Source: Prescottella subtropica
GTDB lineage: Bacteria > Actinomycetota > Actinomycetes > Mycobacteriales > Mycobacteriaceae
Reading direction: 5' to 3'
DNA length: 64,000 nt
Assembly (NCBI RefSeq): GCF_005434945.1
Contig: NZ_SKCH01000006.1
Location: forward strand, 1-64,000
The position numbers and the translations under genes are program-made. Below are positions 48,201 through 55,934 of the stretch, in pieces (position 1 is the first letter of the stretch; each line of letters opens with the position of its first letter). The notes beneath the pieces are model-generated. The model was given only the letters and a program-made list of their open reading frames with translations. It made no database searches and was not told where the DNA came from.

Positions 48201-48959
48201 TCACTTGCGGGCGGTGCGCTTCGCTGGAGCCTTCTTCGCTGCGGTCTTCTTGGCCGCGGTCTTGGCCGGAGCCTTGACCGCCGCCTTCTTGGCGACCGTC
48301 TTCTTGGCGACGGTCTTGGCCGGAGCCTTGACCGCAGTCTTCTTCGCGACCGTCTTCTTGGCGACCGTCTTGGCCGGAGCCTTGACCGCGGTCTTCTTGG
48401 CGACCGTCTTGGCCGGAGCCTTGACCGCAGTCTTCTTCGCGACCGTCTTCTTGGCGACCGTCTTGGCCGGAGCCTTGACCGCGGTCTTCTTGGCGACCGT
48501 CTTGGCCGGAGCCTTGACCGCGGTCTTCTTGGCGACCGTCTTGGCCGGAGCCTTGACCGCGGTCTTCTTGGCGACCGTCTTCTTGGCTGCGGTCTTCTTG
48601 GCTGCGGTCTTCTTGGCGGCAGCCTTCTTCACGGGCTCGGCGGCACCGCGCTTGACGGCCGGGCCGCTGGACGGAAGCTTCTGTCCACCCGCGATGAGCG
48701 ACTTGAACTGAGCACCCGGGCGGAACGCCGGCACCGACGTCGGCTTGACCTTGACGGTCTCGCCCGTCCGCGGGTTACGTGCGACACGAGCAGCGCGGCG
48801 ACGCTGCTCGAAGACGCCGAACCCGGTGATGGTGACGCTCTCACCCGCATGGACCGCACGCACGATGGTGTCGACGACGTGCTCGACAGCATCGCTGGCA
48901 GTGCGCCTGTCCGTGCCCAATTTCTCGGTCAGAACATCGATGAGCTCTGCCTTGTTCAT
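48201..48959 (-). CDS. hupB: DNA-binding protein HU with histone-like tail, HupB
   Basis: This nucleoid protein has 252 residues. The N-terminal HU domain (about 1-95) has [35 protein letters not shown] and [18 protein letters not shown], the DNA-wrapping arms. A long Lys/Ala/Pro tail like eukaryotic linker histones follows, made of near-identical [13 protein letters not shown] units. The tail binds DNA and is a target for acetylation in mycobacteria. GGAGGAA lies just before the ATG at 48959. Confidence 0.97.
   Translation of the reverse strand: MNKAELIDVLTEKLGTDRRTASDAVEHVVDTIVRAVHAGESVTITGFGVFEQRRRAARVARNPRTGETVKVKPTSVPAFRPGAQFKSLIAGGQKLPSSGPAVKRGAAEPVKKAAAKKTAAKKTAAKKTVAKKTAVKAPAKTVAKKTAVKAPAKTVAKKTAVKAPAKTVAKKTVAKKTAVKAPAKTVAKKTAVKAPAKTVAKKTVAKKTAVKAPAKTVAKKTVAKKAAVKAPAKTAAKKTAAKKAPAKRTARK
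48250..48575 (-). repeat. 39-bp coding repeats in hupB tail
   Basis: Seven AVKAPAK copies occur in a tandem array whose base unit [13 protein letters not shown] is 39 bp. Some units carry an additional 15-bp TVAKK insert. DNA copies are nearly identical, which suggests recent expansion or gene conversion and likely length variation between strains. The boundaries given are approximate. Confidence 0.85.
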
Positions 48960-49008
48960 GGAAATTCCTCCGAAAACTTGTGGCCCACCGTCGGACCGAC
49001 TACGAACT

Positions 49009-49037
49009 ACGGTAAACCCGAAATCGGCAAGAGTCTA
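49009..49037 (-). promoter_or_regulatory. Putative hupB promoter
   Basis: On the reverse strand, TAGACT (49037-49032) and TACCGT (49014-49009) are separated by 17 bases, about 50 bases before the hupB start. TACCGT fits the actinobacterial TANNNT pattern; the -35 is a partial match. Confidence 0.45.
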
Positions 49038-49060
49038 TGTGCCACGGTGATTCTCACCAA

Positions 49061-49099
49061 ACGCGGCCCCCCGATCCGAGAGGGATCGAGGGGCCGCGT
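49061..49099 (-). terminator. Terminator after leuD
   Basis: A 17-bp stem with one C-A mismatch (ACGCGGCCCCCCGATCC against GGATCGAGGGGCCGCGT) surrounds a GAGAG loop, 16 bases past the leuD stop. It separates the leuCD unit from the hupB promoter. Confidence 0.75.
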
Positions 49100-49115
49100 C
49101 AGCTGTCCGATTGCG

Positions 49116-49727
49116 TCAATTGTCGTCCGCGACTCGGGCGGGCAGAGTCGCAGGTTTCCATGACGGCCTTGACTTTTCGAACTCCGAAATCGCGTCTACC
49201 TGGCGCAACGTCAGGCCGATGTCGTCGAGCCCTTCGAGCAGCCGCCACCTCGTGTAGTCGTCAATAGTGAAGCGCACCACCATGGTTCCGGCGGTCACCG
49301 TCTTGTCCTCGAGATTGACCACCAGTTCGAGTCCCGGCTGCTCGTCGAGCAGCTTCCACAGCGTCTCGACGTCGGACTGCTCGACCTGCGCGGCGAGCAG
49401 TCCGGCCTTGCCGGCGTTGCCGCGGAAGATGTCCGCGAAGCGCGACGCGATGACGACGCGGAAACCGTAGTCCGACAGCGCCCACACTGCGTGCTCGCGC
49501 GACGAACCCGTACCGAAATCCGGGCCCGCCACCAGAACCGAACCCCGGTCGTACGGGGCGACGTTGAGGATGAACTCCGGATCGGAGCGCCATCCGGCGA
49601 AGAGTCCGTCCTCGAAACCGCTGCGGGTCACACGCTTCAGGTAGACCGCCGGAATGATCTGATCCGTGTCCACGTTGGAGCGGCGCAGCGGAACACCGAT
49701 TCCCTTGTGAGTGGTAAAGGCTTCCAT
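49116..49727 (-). CDS. leuD: 3-isopropylmalate dehydratase small subunit
   Basis: LeuD pairs with LeuC to isomerise 2- to 3-isopropylmalate in leucine synthesis. It has 203 residues: [19 protein letters not shown] near the N-terminus and [21 protein letters not shown], the swivel-domain substrate loop (GSSREHA). ATG at 49727, 26 bases after the leuC stop, so both genes are one operon ending at the 49061-49099 hairpin. Confidence 0.97.
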   Translation of the reverse strand: MEAFTTHKGIGVPLRRSNVDTDQIIPAVYLKRVTRSGFEDGLFAGWRSDPEFILNVAPYDRGSVLVAGPDFGTGSSREHAVWALSDYGFRVVIASRFADIFRGNAGKAGLLAAQVEQSDVETLWKLLDEQPGLELVVNLEDKTVTAGTMVVRFTIDDYTRWRLLEGLDDIGLTLRQVDAISEFEKSRPSWKPATLPARVADDN

Positions 49728-49753
49728 CGTTGTTCTCCTAGTTCCCTTGCGCC

Positions 49754-51178
49754 CTATGCCAGATCTGCCGGTGCAGCCAGCGTGCCGCGGATAGCGGTCG
49801 CCGCCGCGACGGCCGGGGAGACGAGGTGGGTGCGTCCACCCTTTCCTTGGCGGCCTTCGAAATTGCGGTTGGACGTCGATGCCGACCGCTCACCGGGTGC
49901 GAGCTGGTCGGGGTTCATGCCGAGGCACATCGAGCAACCCGCCTGACGCCATTCGGCCCCCGCGGTGGTGAAGATCTCACCGAGACCCTCCTCCTCCGCC
50001 TGTGCCCGCACCCGCATCGAACCCGGCACGATCAGCATCCGTACACCGTCGGCGACGCGTCGGCCCTTCAGGACGTCGGCCACCGCGCGCAGATCCTCGA
50101 TCCGGCCGTTCGTGCAGGAACCGACGAACACGGTGTCGACGGCGATCTCCCGCAGAGGGGTGCCCGCCTCCAATCCCATGTACGCCAATGCCTTCTCCGC
50201 CGCGAACCGTTCGCTCTCGTCCACGATGTCGGCCGGGTTCGGCACCGCGGCCCCCAGCGGCGCGCCCTGCCCCGGGTTGGTGCCCCACGTCACGAACGGC
50301 GTCAGCGACGCACCGTCGATACGGACCTCGGCGTCGAACACCGCATCGTCGTCCGTCTTCAACTGCTCCCACGCGGCGACCGCGGCATCCCAGTCGGCAC
50401 CCTGCGGCGCGTGCGGGCGACCCTGGACGAACTCGTAGGTGATCTCGTCCGGCGCGATCATGCCGGCGCGGGCACCCGCCTCGATCGACATGTTGCAGAT
50501 CGTCATCCGCGATTCCATCGACAGCTTCCGGATGGCCTCACCGCGGTACTCGATGACGTAACCCTGCCCGCCGCCGGTGCCGATCTTCGCGATGACCGCG
50601 AGGATGAGGTCCTTGCTCGTGACGTCGGGCGCCAGTTCGCCGTCGACGGTGACGGCCATCGTCCTGAACGGCCGCAGCGACAGCGTCTGCGTCGCCATCA
50701 CGTGCTCGACCTCGCTGGTGCCGATTCCCATTGCGAGGGCACCGAAAGCACCGTGGGTGGACGTGTGGCTGTCACCGCAGACGACGGTCATGCCCGGCTG
50801 GGTGAGACCCAACTGCGGGCCGACGACGTGGACGATGCCCTGATCCAGGTCGCCCATCGGGTGCAGGCGCACCCCGAACTCCTCGCAGTTGCGTCGCAGG
50901 GTGTCGACCTGCATGCGCGAGACGAGGTCCGCGATCGGCCGGTCGATGTCGACGGTGGGGACGTTGTGGTCCTCGGTGGCGATCGTCAGGTCGGGGCGGC
51001 GCAGCGTCCGGCCGGCGAGCCGCAGCCCGTCGAACGCCTGCGGGCTGGTGACCTCGTGGACGAGGTGCAGATCGATGTAGATCAGGTCGGGCTGACGCGC
51101 CGAGCCCTCTCCCTCGCCGCGCACGACCACGTGCTCGTCCCACACCTTCTCGGCCAGTGTGCGTCCTCTGTGAGCCAT
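49754..51178 (-). CDS. leuC: 3-isopropylmalate dehydratase large subunit
   Basis: LeuC is the aconitase-type iron-sulfur subunit of isopropylmalate isomerase. It has 474 residues. The cluster ligands lie in [14 protein letters not shown] and [29 protein letters not shown] is also diagnostic. ATG at 51178 ([12 protein letters not shown]) follows GAGGTGGAGAAG; a longer frame upstream to 51268 lacks family similarity. It runs divergently from the IclR-type regulator, as in other actinobacteria. Confidence 0.97.
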   Translation of the reverse strand: MAHRGRTLAEKVWDEHVVVRGEGEGSARQPDLIYIDLHLVHEVTSPQAFDGLRLAGRTLRRPDLTIATEDHNVPTVDIDRPIADLVSRMQVDTLRRNCEEFGVRLHPMGDLDQGIVHVVGPQLGLTQPGMTVVCGDSHTSTHGAFGALAMGIGTSEVEHVMATQTLSLRPFRTMAVTVDGELAPDVTSKDLILAVIAKIGTGGGQGYVIEYRGEAIRKLSMESRMTICNMSIEAGARAGMIAPDEITYEFVQGRPHAPQGADWDAAVAAWEQLKTDDDAVFDAEVRIDGASLTPFVTWGTNPGQGAPLGAAVPNPADIVDESERFAAEKALAYMGLEAGTPLREIAVDTVFVGSCTNGRIEDLRAVADVLKGRRVADGVRMLIVPGSMRVRAQAEEEGLGEIFTTAGAEWRQAGCSMCLGMNPDQLAPGERSASTSNRNFEGRQGKGGRTHLVSPAVAAATAIRGTLAAPADLA

Positions 51179-51272
51179 CTTCTCCACCTCTGCAATCTCG
51201 ATGCCGCGCCGCGGGAATCCAGGGCTGACCCGTGTCGCGTGATGTGCCGGCCCCTCCGCGACGCCCATCGGC

Positions 51273-51278
51273 TATGAT
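51273..51278 (+). promoter_or_regulatory. Putative -10 box of IclR-type regulator gene
   Basis: TATGAT (51273-51278) is a near-consensus -10 about 30 bases before the iclR ATG. The adjacent CCCAATATGCGAGAA contains AT-rich half-sites that could form part of the leuCD/iclR operator. No clear -35 is visible. Operator assignment is speculative. Confidence 0.4.
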
Positions 51279-51307
51279 CCCAATATGCGAGAACGGAGTA
51301 TCGACCT

Positions 51308-52009
51308 ATGAGACAGCATAGCGGCATCGGGGTACTCGACAAAGCAATGGGCGTGCTGCACGCCGTGGCCGAACAGCCCTGCAGCCTCACCGAACTGTGC
51401 ACCCGGACCGGCCTGCCCCGAGCCACCGCGCACCGGCTCGCGGTCGGCCTCGAGGTCCACCGCCTCCTCGCCCGCGACACCGACGGACTGTGGCGCCCCG
51501 GACCCGGCCTCGCCGAACTCGCCGCGAAGGCCACCGACACCCTCGTCGACGCGGCAGCACTCGTCCTCCCCCGCCTGCGCGACATCACCGGCGAGAGCGT
51601 CCAGCTGTACCGCCGCGAGGGCATCCAGCGGGTGTGCGTCGCCTCGGTGGAACCGCCGGCGGGCCTGCGCGACACCGTCCCGGTGGGCGCCCGCCTGCCC
51701 ATGACGGCCGGCTCGGGTGCGAAGGTCCTCCTCGCGTGGGCCGACCCGCAGTTGCAGCGCAGCATTCTCCCCGAGGCCGCGTACGGCGACCGCGTGCTGG
51801 CCGAGGTCCGCCGGCGCGGATGGGCGCAGAGCGCCGCCGAACGCGAGGCCGGGGTGGCGAGCGTCGCCGCACCGGTCCGTGATGCGGCCGGGACCGTCGT
51901 CGCCGCGATCTCGGTGTCGGGGCCGATCGACCGGATGGGGCGACGGCCGGGCGCCCGCTGGGCCGCCGATCTCCTCGCCGCGGCGGAAGCCCTCCACAAG
52001 CGACTCTGA
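51308..52009 (+). CDS. IclR-family regulator of leuCD (LtbR/NdgR type)
   Basis: This 233-residue regulator has an N-terminal winged helix (SLTELCTRTGLPRATAHRLA, about 26-45) and a C-terminal IclR effector domain (LPMTAGSGAKVLLAW, GVASVAAPVRDAAGTVVAAI). Orthologues next to leuC (LtbR in Corynebacterium, NdgR in Streptomyces, Rv2989) repress leucine and tryptophan genes. The same role over the divergent leuCD is inferred. ATG at 51308 with GGAG nearby. Confidence 0.92.
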   Translation: MRQHSGIGVLDKAMGVLHAVAEQPCSLTELCTRTGLPRATAHRLAVGLEVHRLLARDTDGLWRPGPGLAELAAKATDTLVDAAALVLPRLRDITGESVQLYRREGIQRVCVASVEPPAGLRDTVPVGARLPMTAGSGAKVLLAWADPQLQRSILPEAAYGDRVLAEVRRRGWAQSAAEREAGVASVAAPVRDAAGTVVAAISVSGPIDRMGRRPGARWAADLLAAAEALHKRL

Positions 52010-52024
52010 CGGCACTCCCCGAGC

Positions 52025-52046
52025 GTCCGCAATGCATATTGCGGAC
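52025..52046. repeat. 22-bp perfect inverted repeat after iclR
   Basis: GTCCGCAAT-GCAT-ATTGCGGAC lies 15 bases past the iclR stop and about 78 bases before the next start. It can act as a terminator hairpin (9-bp stem, 4-base loop) but lacks a T tract. It could instead be an operator for the following gene. Confidence 0.7.
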
Positions 52047-52123
52047 CCCACTCGGCGATCGGAAACGTGATTCGTGGCACAGTCGTGCACGAGAACGAAT
52101 TCCAGCCGAGTGGAGGTAGTGCC

Positions 52124-52627
52124 GTGGGGACGAATCAGCGTGGTCAGATCACGATGACCGACGCCGAGATCACCGAGTTCGTCGAACGCAGCCGGGTGTC
52201 GACGATGGCGACGGTGGGGGCGAACGGCACGCCGCACCTGGTTGCCATGTGGTATGCGGTGATCGACGGGGAACTGTGGTTCGAGACGAAGGCCAAGTCG
52301 CAGAAGGCGGTCAACCTGCGCCGCGACGACCGGATCACCATGATGATCGAGGACGGCGACACCTACGACACCCTGCGCGGCGTGTCGATCGAGGGCCGCG
52401 CCGAAATCATCGACGACCCCGAGGCCCTGTTCAAGGTCGGGATCAGCATCTGGGAGCGCTACACCGGGCCGTACTCCGAGGACGTGAAGCCGGCCGTCGA
52501 GATGATGCTGCACAAGCGGGTCGCCGTGCGGATCGTCCCCGACCGTGTCCGGTCGTGGGATCACCGCAAGCTCGGGCTGCCCGCGATGCCGGTCGGCGGC
52601 TCCACCGCCGCGTTCCTGCACTCGTAA
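52124..52627 (+). CDS. PPOX-class F420- or flavin-dependent protein
   Basis: This 167-residue split-barrel protein corresponds by position to Rv2991. VSTMATVGANGTPHLVAMWY (about 26-45) and KAVNLRRDDRITMMIEDG are typical of the PPOX-like F420-dependent reductases and biliverdin-reductase-like proteins. The cofactor is not decided by sequence alone; an F420-biosynthesis gene (fbiD) is nearby. The GTG at 52124 is preceded by GGAGGTAG, preferred over an upstream frame start at 52067. Confidence 0.85.
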   Translation: MGTNQRGQITMTDAEITEFVERSRVSTMATVGANGTPHLVAMWYAVIDGELWFETKAKSQKAVNLRRDDRITMMIEDGDTYDTLRGVSIEGRAEIIDDPEALFKVGISIWERYTGPYSEDVKPAVEMMLHKRVAVRIVPDRVRSWDHRKLGLPAMPVGGSTAAFLHS

Positions 52628-52693
52628 TTCACGCGACGTGCTCCCCCGCTCGGCGGTACATTTCCCACGTACCGACGAGCGGAGGAGGACGAC

Positions 52694-52861
52694 GTGACCG
52701 ACCCCGGAACCGACGACATCAAGCGCAAGTTCCGCGAGGTGCTGGACCGCAAGAATCACCAGCACTCGAATCCGACCACGCACCTGGACGGGCAGTCGAA
52801 GGTGCACGACGCCCACGGCAGCGCCGACCACAAGCGGGAGTTCCGCCGCAAGAGCGGATAG
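52694..52861 (+). CDS. DUF5302 small protein
   Basis: This 55-residue hydrophilic protein starts MTDPGTDDIKRKFREVLDRK and ends in a basic KREFRRKSG tail, with many His, Lys and Arg. The pattern (DIKRKFREAL..K, then H...D.....FRRK) matches the small actinobacterial DUF5302 family of unknown function. GGAGGAGG precedes the GTG at 52694. It is followed by a terminator and tRNA genes on the other strand. Confidence 0.75.
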   Translation: MTDPGTDDIKRKFREVLDRKNHQHSNPTTHLDGQSKVHDAHGSADHKREFRRKSG

Positions 52862-52878
52862 GGGCACACGACAGAAAA

Positions 52879-52908
52879 ACACCCTCCGGCCAGATGACCG
52901 GAGGGTGT
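52879..52908. terminator. Bidirectional terminator between DUF5302 gene and tRNA-Glu
   Basis: An 11-bp stem ACACCCTCCGG/CCGGAGGGTGT with an 8-base loop is followed by TTTCGTT on the forward strand and by TTTTCTGT on the reverse. It lies 17 bases past the DUF5302 stop and 7 bases from the tRNA 3' end. Confidence 0.8.
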
Positions 52909-52915
52909 TTCGTTG

Positions 52916-52988
52916 TAGCCCCGACGGGATTCGAACCCGCGCTACCGCCTTGAGAGGGCGGCGTCCTAGGCCGCTAGACGACGGGGCC
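52916..52988 (-). tRNA. tRNA-Glu (CTC), copy 1
   Basis: This 73-base cloverleaf starts GGCCCCG and pairs with CGGGGCT. The anticodon arm is CCGCC-CTCTCAA-GGCGG with anticodon CTC, and the T arm has GGTTCGAATCC. The 3' end is not followed by CCA in the genome (CAA instead), so CCA must be added enzymatically. It is identical in sequence to the second copy 100 bases away. Confidence 0.95.
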
Positions 52989-53012
52989 AAGACACTGTGT
53001 TCGATACGACGT

Positions 53013-53088
53013 TGGTAGCCCCGACGGGATTCGAACCCGCGCTACCGCCTTGAGAGGGCGGCGTCCTAGGCCGCTAGACGACGGGGCC
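53013..53088 (-). tRNA. tRNA-Glu (CTC), copy 2 with encoded CCA
   Basis: The 73-base body (53016-53088) is identical to copy 1. Here the genome continues with CCA (53015-53013), so the mature 3' end is encoded. Anticodon CTC reads GAG. It lies 27 bases upstream of copy 1 in transcription order and probably shares a precursor with tRNA-Gln. Confidence 0.95.
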
Positions 53089-53183
53089 GAGAACGTGCAT
53101 CGAAACACGCTATGACTGCTCGACCCGTTCGGGCCTCGACAGTGTCTGTACTCCAGAACCGTGCGAACACGAGACTGCAGAAG

Positions 53184-53255
53184 CTGGGGTACCAGGACTC
53201 GAACCTAGAATGGCTGAACCAGAATCAGCTGTGTTGCCAATTACACCATACCCCA
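53184..53255 (-). tRNA. tRNA-Gln (CTG)
   Basis: This 72-base cloverleaf has acceptor TGGGGTA/TACCCCA with discriminator G, anticodon arm GCTGA-TTCTGGT-TCAGC giving anticodon CTG, and a T arm with GGTTCGAGTCC. CCA is not encoded. It is the first of the three tRNA genes and lies next to gltX. Mycobacteriales usually charge Gln-tRNA by amidating Glu-tRNA made by a non-discriminating GltX. Confidence 0.94.
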
Positions 53256-53315
53256 ATGGTCTGTTTCGGGGGCCTGCCCTGCGGGCGTTGCGGCCTCCGT
53301 TCCGAACCGAGAGAA

Positions 53316-53346
53316 ACATTAGCATCAACCCCGCATCGAACTACAA
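53316..53346 (-). promoter_or_regulatory. Putative promoter of tRNA cluster
   Basis: On the reverse strand, TTGTAG (53346-53341) and an extended -10 TGC-TAATGT (hexamer 53321-53316) are separated by 19 bases, about 60 bases before tRNA-Gln. The extended TGN element supports it despite the long spacer. Confidence 0.45.
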
Positions 53347-53381
53347 ATCGGCAGGTCAGAGGCGGTAAATCAGGCGTAGGA

Positions 53382-53423
53382 CGGCATCGGCCCGCCCCCG
53401 GAAACGGGGGCGGGCCGATGCCG
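53382..53423. terminator. Terminator after gltX
   Basis: A perfect 19-bp stem (53382-53400 with 53405-53423) surrounds a GAAA tetraloop, 18 bases past the gltX stop. It separates gltX from the tRNA promoter on the same strand. Confidence 0.85.
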
Positions 53424-53441
53424 CACAGCGGATCGGGGCGA

Positions 53442-54914
53442 TCAGGCGATCTGTGCCCGCGCCGACCGCAGACGGGCCAGCGTCGTGTCCCGGCCCAGCA
53501 GTTCCATCGACTCGTACAGCGGCGGGCTGATGTGCGACCCGGTCAGCGCCACCCGCACCGGCGCGAACGCCTTGCGCGGCTTGAGCTCGAGCTTCTCGAT
53601 CAGCGCGTCCTTGAGCGCCTCCTCGAGGTCCGCCGTCGCCCACTCCGGCAGCGCGTCGAGGGCCGAGATCGTCGCGTCGAGCACCGGCGCCGCGTCACCA
53701 CCGAGATTCTTGGCGGCCGCGGCGGGATCGATCGCGAAATCGGCCTCGGCGACGAACAGGAACTTCAGCAGATCCCACGCGTCCGACAGCACGACGATGC
53801 GGGTCTGCACCAGTTCGGCGGCGACGTCGAACTGCTCCGGGGTCAATGCGTCGACCGGGTGCCCGTGCGTGGTCAGGTACGCGCGCAGGCGCGCCGAGAA
53901 GTCCGCCGGCTCGAGCAGGCGGATGTGCTCGGCGTTGATGGCGTCGGCCTTCTTCTGATCGAATCGTGCCGGATTCGAGTTCACCGTGGTGACGTCGAAC
54001 GCGGCGACCATCTCGTCGAGCGAGAAGACGTCCCGGTCGTCGGCGATGCTCCAGCCCAGCAGCGCCAGGTAGTTGAGCAGGCCCTCGGGAATGAAGCCGC
54101 GATCGCGGTGGATGAACAGGTTCGACTCGGGGTCGCGCTTGGACAGCTTCTTGTTGCCCTGCCCCATCACGAACGGCAGGTGACCGAACTCGGGGGTGAA
54201 CTCGGCGACACCGATGCGCTGCAGCGCCTCGTACAGGGCCAGCTGCCGCGGCGTCGACGACAGCAGGTCCTCCCCGCGCAGCACGTGGGTGATCCTCATC
54301 ATCGCGTCGTCGACCGGGTTGACCAACGTGTACAGCGGGATGCCGTTGCCGCGGGTGAGCGCGTAGTCCGGCACGGTGCCGGCCTTGAACGTCGTCTCAC
54401 CGCGCACCAGGTCCGTCCACGCCAGATCGTGGTCGGGCATCCGCAGCCGCACGACGGGCTTGCGGCCCTCGTCCAGGTACGCCTGGATCTGCTCGGGGGT
54501 CAGGTCCCGATCGAAGTTGTCGTAGCCGAGCTTGGGGTCGCGTCCGGCCGCCTTGTGCCGGGCCTCGACCTCCTCCGGCGTCGAGAACGACTCGTACGCC
54601 TCCCCCGCCTCGAGTAGACGCCGCACGACGTCGAGGTGGAGATCCCGGCGCTGCGACTGCCGGTACGGCTCGTACGGGCCGCCGACCTCCGGGCCCTCGT
54701 CCCAGTTCAGGCCCAGCCAGCGCAGCGCGTCCAGGATCGCCTGGTACGACTCCTCCGAGTCACGGGCGGCGTCGGTGTCCTCGATCCGGAACACGAGCGT
54801 GCCGCCGTGGTGACGGGCGAACGCCCAGTTGAACAGGGCGGTCCGGACGAGCCCGACGTGCGGGGTCCCGGTGGGTGACGGACAGAAACGGACGCGTACT
54901 TCGCTGGTGGTCAT
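53442..54914 (-). CDS. gltX: Glutamate-tRNA ligase
   Basis: GltX charges tRNA-Glu (and probably tRNA-Gln, later amidated). It has 490 residues. The class I signature [20 protein letters not shown] (residues 9-28) holds the HIGH-equivalent HVGL, followed by [30 protein letters not shown] and KLSKRDP (KMSKS loop). The C-terminal anticodon-binding domain ends [19 protein letters not shown] at 54914. It is the neighbour of tRNA-Glu and tRNA-Gln genes. Confidence 0.97.
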   Translation of the reverse strand: MTTSEVRVRFCPSPTGTPHVGLVRTALFNWAFARHHGGTLVFRIEDTDAARDSEESYQAILDALRWLGLNWDEGPEVGGPYEPYRQSQRRDLHLDVVRRLLEAGEAYESFSTPEEVEARHKAAGRDPKLGYDNFDRDLTPEQIQAYLDEGRKPVVRLRMPDHDLAWTDLVRGETTFKAGTVPDYALTRGNGIPLYTLVNPVDDAMMRITHVLRGEDLLSSTPRQLALYEALQRIGVAEFTPEFGHLPFVMGQGNKKLSKRDPESNLFIHRDRGFIPEGLLNYLALLGWSIADDRDVFSLDEMVAAFDVTTVNSNPARFDQKKADAINAEHIRLLEPADFSARLRAYLTTHGHPVDALTPEQFDVAAELVQTRIVVLSDAWDLLKFLFVAEADFAIDPAAAAKNLGGDAAPVLDATISALDALPEWATADLEEALKDALIEKLELKPRKAFAPVRVALTGSHISPPLYESMELLGRDTTLARLRSARAQIA

Positions 54915-54970
54915 GGCTCACTTCGGAGTAACGCTGCCGGAACGCACCAAGACACTCCCGGGCAGCGGTC

Positions 54971-55009
54971 GGGTACGGGAACGAACCCTTACAGGCTAGT
55001 CCCGTACCC
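54971..55009 (-). terminator. Hairpin between FAA-family gene and gltX
   Basis: GGGTACGGGA (54971-54980) pairs with TCCCGTACCC (55000-55009) over a 19-base loop, 18 bases past the FAA-family stop. It may terminate that gene or structure the gltX leader. No T tract or T-box features were recognised. Confidence 0.5.
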
Positions 55010-55027
55010 GCGCGCAGCGATACCGGA

Positions 55028-55801
55028 TCAGCGCTTGGCGGCAACCGGATTGGTGAGCGTCCCGATGCCCTCGACCGTGACGCTGACGGTCTGCCCGTCC
55101 ACGATCGGACCCACACCCTCGGGGGTGCCGGTGAGGATGACGTCGCCCGGCAGCAGCGTCATGACCGTCGACACCCACTCGATGATCTTCGGGATGTCGT
55201 GCAGCAGAAGCGAAGTGCGGCTGCGCTGCTTGACCTCGCCGTCGACATCGGTCGTCACCTCGAGGTCGGAGGCGTCCAGCTTCGTCTCGATCCACGGGCC
55301 GAGCGGGCAGAACGTGTCGTAGCCCTTGCCGCGGGTCCACTGCCCGTCGTGCCGCTGCTGATCGCGTGCCGTGACGTCGTTCGCGACGGTGTACCCGAGG
55401 ATCACCTCGTGGGCCTTCGCGGCCGGCACGTCCTTGCACGGGCGGCCGATGACGACGGCCAGTTCACCCTCGTAGTGCACCTCGTTCGACGACGGCGGCA
55501 GCACGATCGGGGCTCCGGGACCGGCGATCGACGTGTTGGGCTTGAGGAAGATGACCGGATCCTCCGGAGCCTCCCCGCCCATCTCCGCGGCGTGCGCCGC
55601 GTAGTTCTTGCCGACGCAGATCACCTTGCTCGCGAGGATCGGGGCGAGCAGTCGGACGTCGGCGAGCGGCCAGCTGCGGCCGGTGAAAGTCGGTGTACCG
55701 AAGGGATGTTCGGCGATCTCCTTCGCGATCCGCGCATCCCCCTCTCCTTCGATCGACACGAAGGCAACTCCGTCGGGACTGGCGATTCGACCTAGGCGCA
55801 T
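55028..55801 (-). CDS. Fumarylacetoacetate hydrolase-family protein
   Basis: This 257-residue FAH-fold enzyme corresponds by position to Rv2993c. CVGKNYAAHAAEMG and the metal-binding VHYEGELAVVIGR (Glu ligands) are visible, with GYTVANDVTARDQQ and ILTGTPEGVGP at the C-terminal side. Family members hydrolyse or decarboxylate beta-diketo acids (oxaloacetate decarboxylase, HpcE-type hydratase). The exact substrate is unknown. ATG at 55801. Divergent from the MFS gene. Confidence 0.9.
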   Translation of the reverse strand: MRLGRIASPDGVAFVSIEGEGDARIAKEIAEHPFGTPTFTGRSWPLADVRLLAPILASKVICVGKNYAAHAAEMGGEAPEDPVIFLKPNTSIAGPGAPIVLPPSSNEVHYEGELAVVIGRPCKDVPAAKAHEVILGYTVANDVTARDQQRHDGQWTRGKGYDTFCPLGPWIETKLDASDLEVTTDVDGEVKQRSRTSLLLHDIPKIIEWVSTVMTLLPGDVILTGTPEGVGPIVDGQTVSVTVEGIGTLTNPVAAKR

Positions 55802-55880
55802 GCGCCGAGTCTATCGAGTGTGCGAGCCCCACCCGTCCATACCCGGCGCGCGATCGGCCACGAAGGGTCTACACTCCGAA

Positions 55881-55918
55881 ACATATTCACTATGTAGGAC
55901 GATTGTTTCATATTATGA
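55881..55918. promoter_or_regulatory. Two AT-rich inverted repeats in FAA/MFS divergent region
   Basis: ACATA-TTCAC-TATGT (55881-55895) and TCATA-T-TATGA (55908-55918) stand out as AT-rich palindromes in very GC-rich DNA, 17-54 bases before the MFS start. They probably overlap the MFS promoter and may be operator sites for an unlinked repressor. No regulator gene is adjacent. Confidence 0.5.
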
Positions 55919-55934
55919 GATAGAGGTGGGCGGA

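Noticed and set aside
48250-48575. Regular 39-bp repeats as a possible CRISPR array
   Set aside because: There are no unique spacers; the repeats are contiguous in-frame codons of the HupB tail.
54915-55027. T-box riboswitch upstream of gltX
   Set aside because: There is a hairpin, but no T-box sequence, specifier loop or terminator/antiterminator pair could be recognised.
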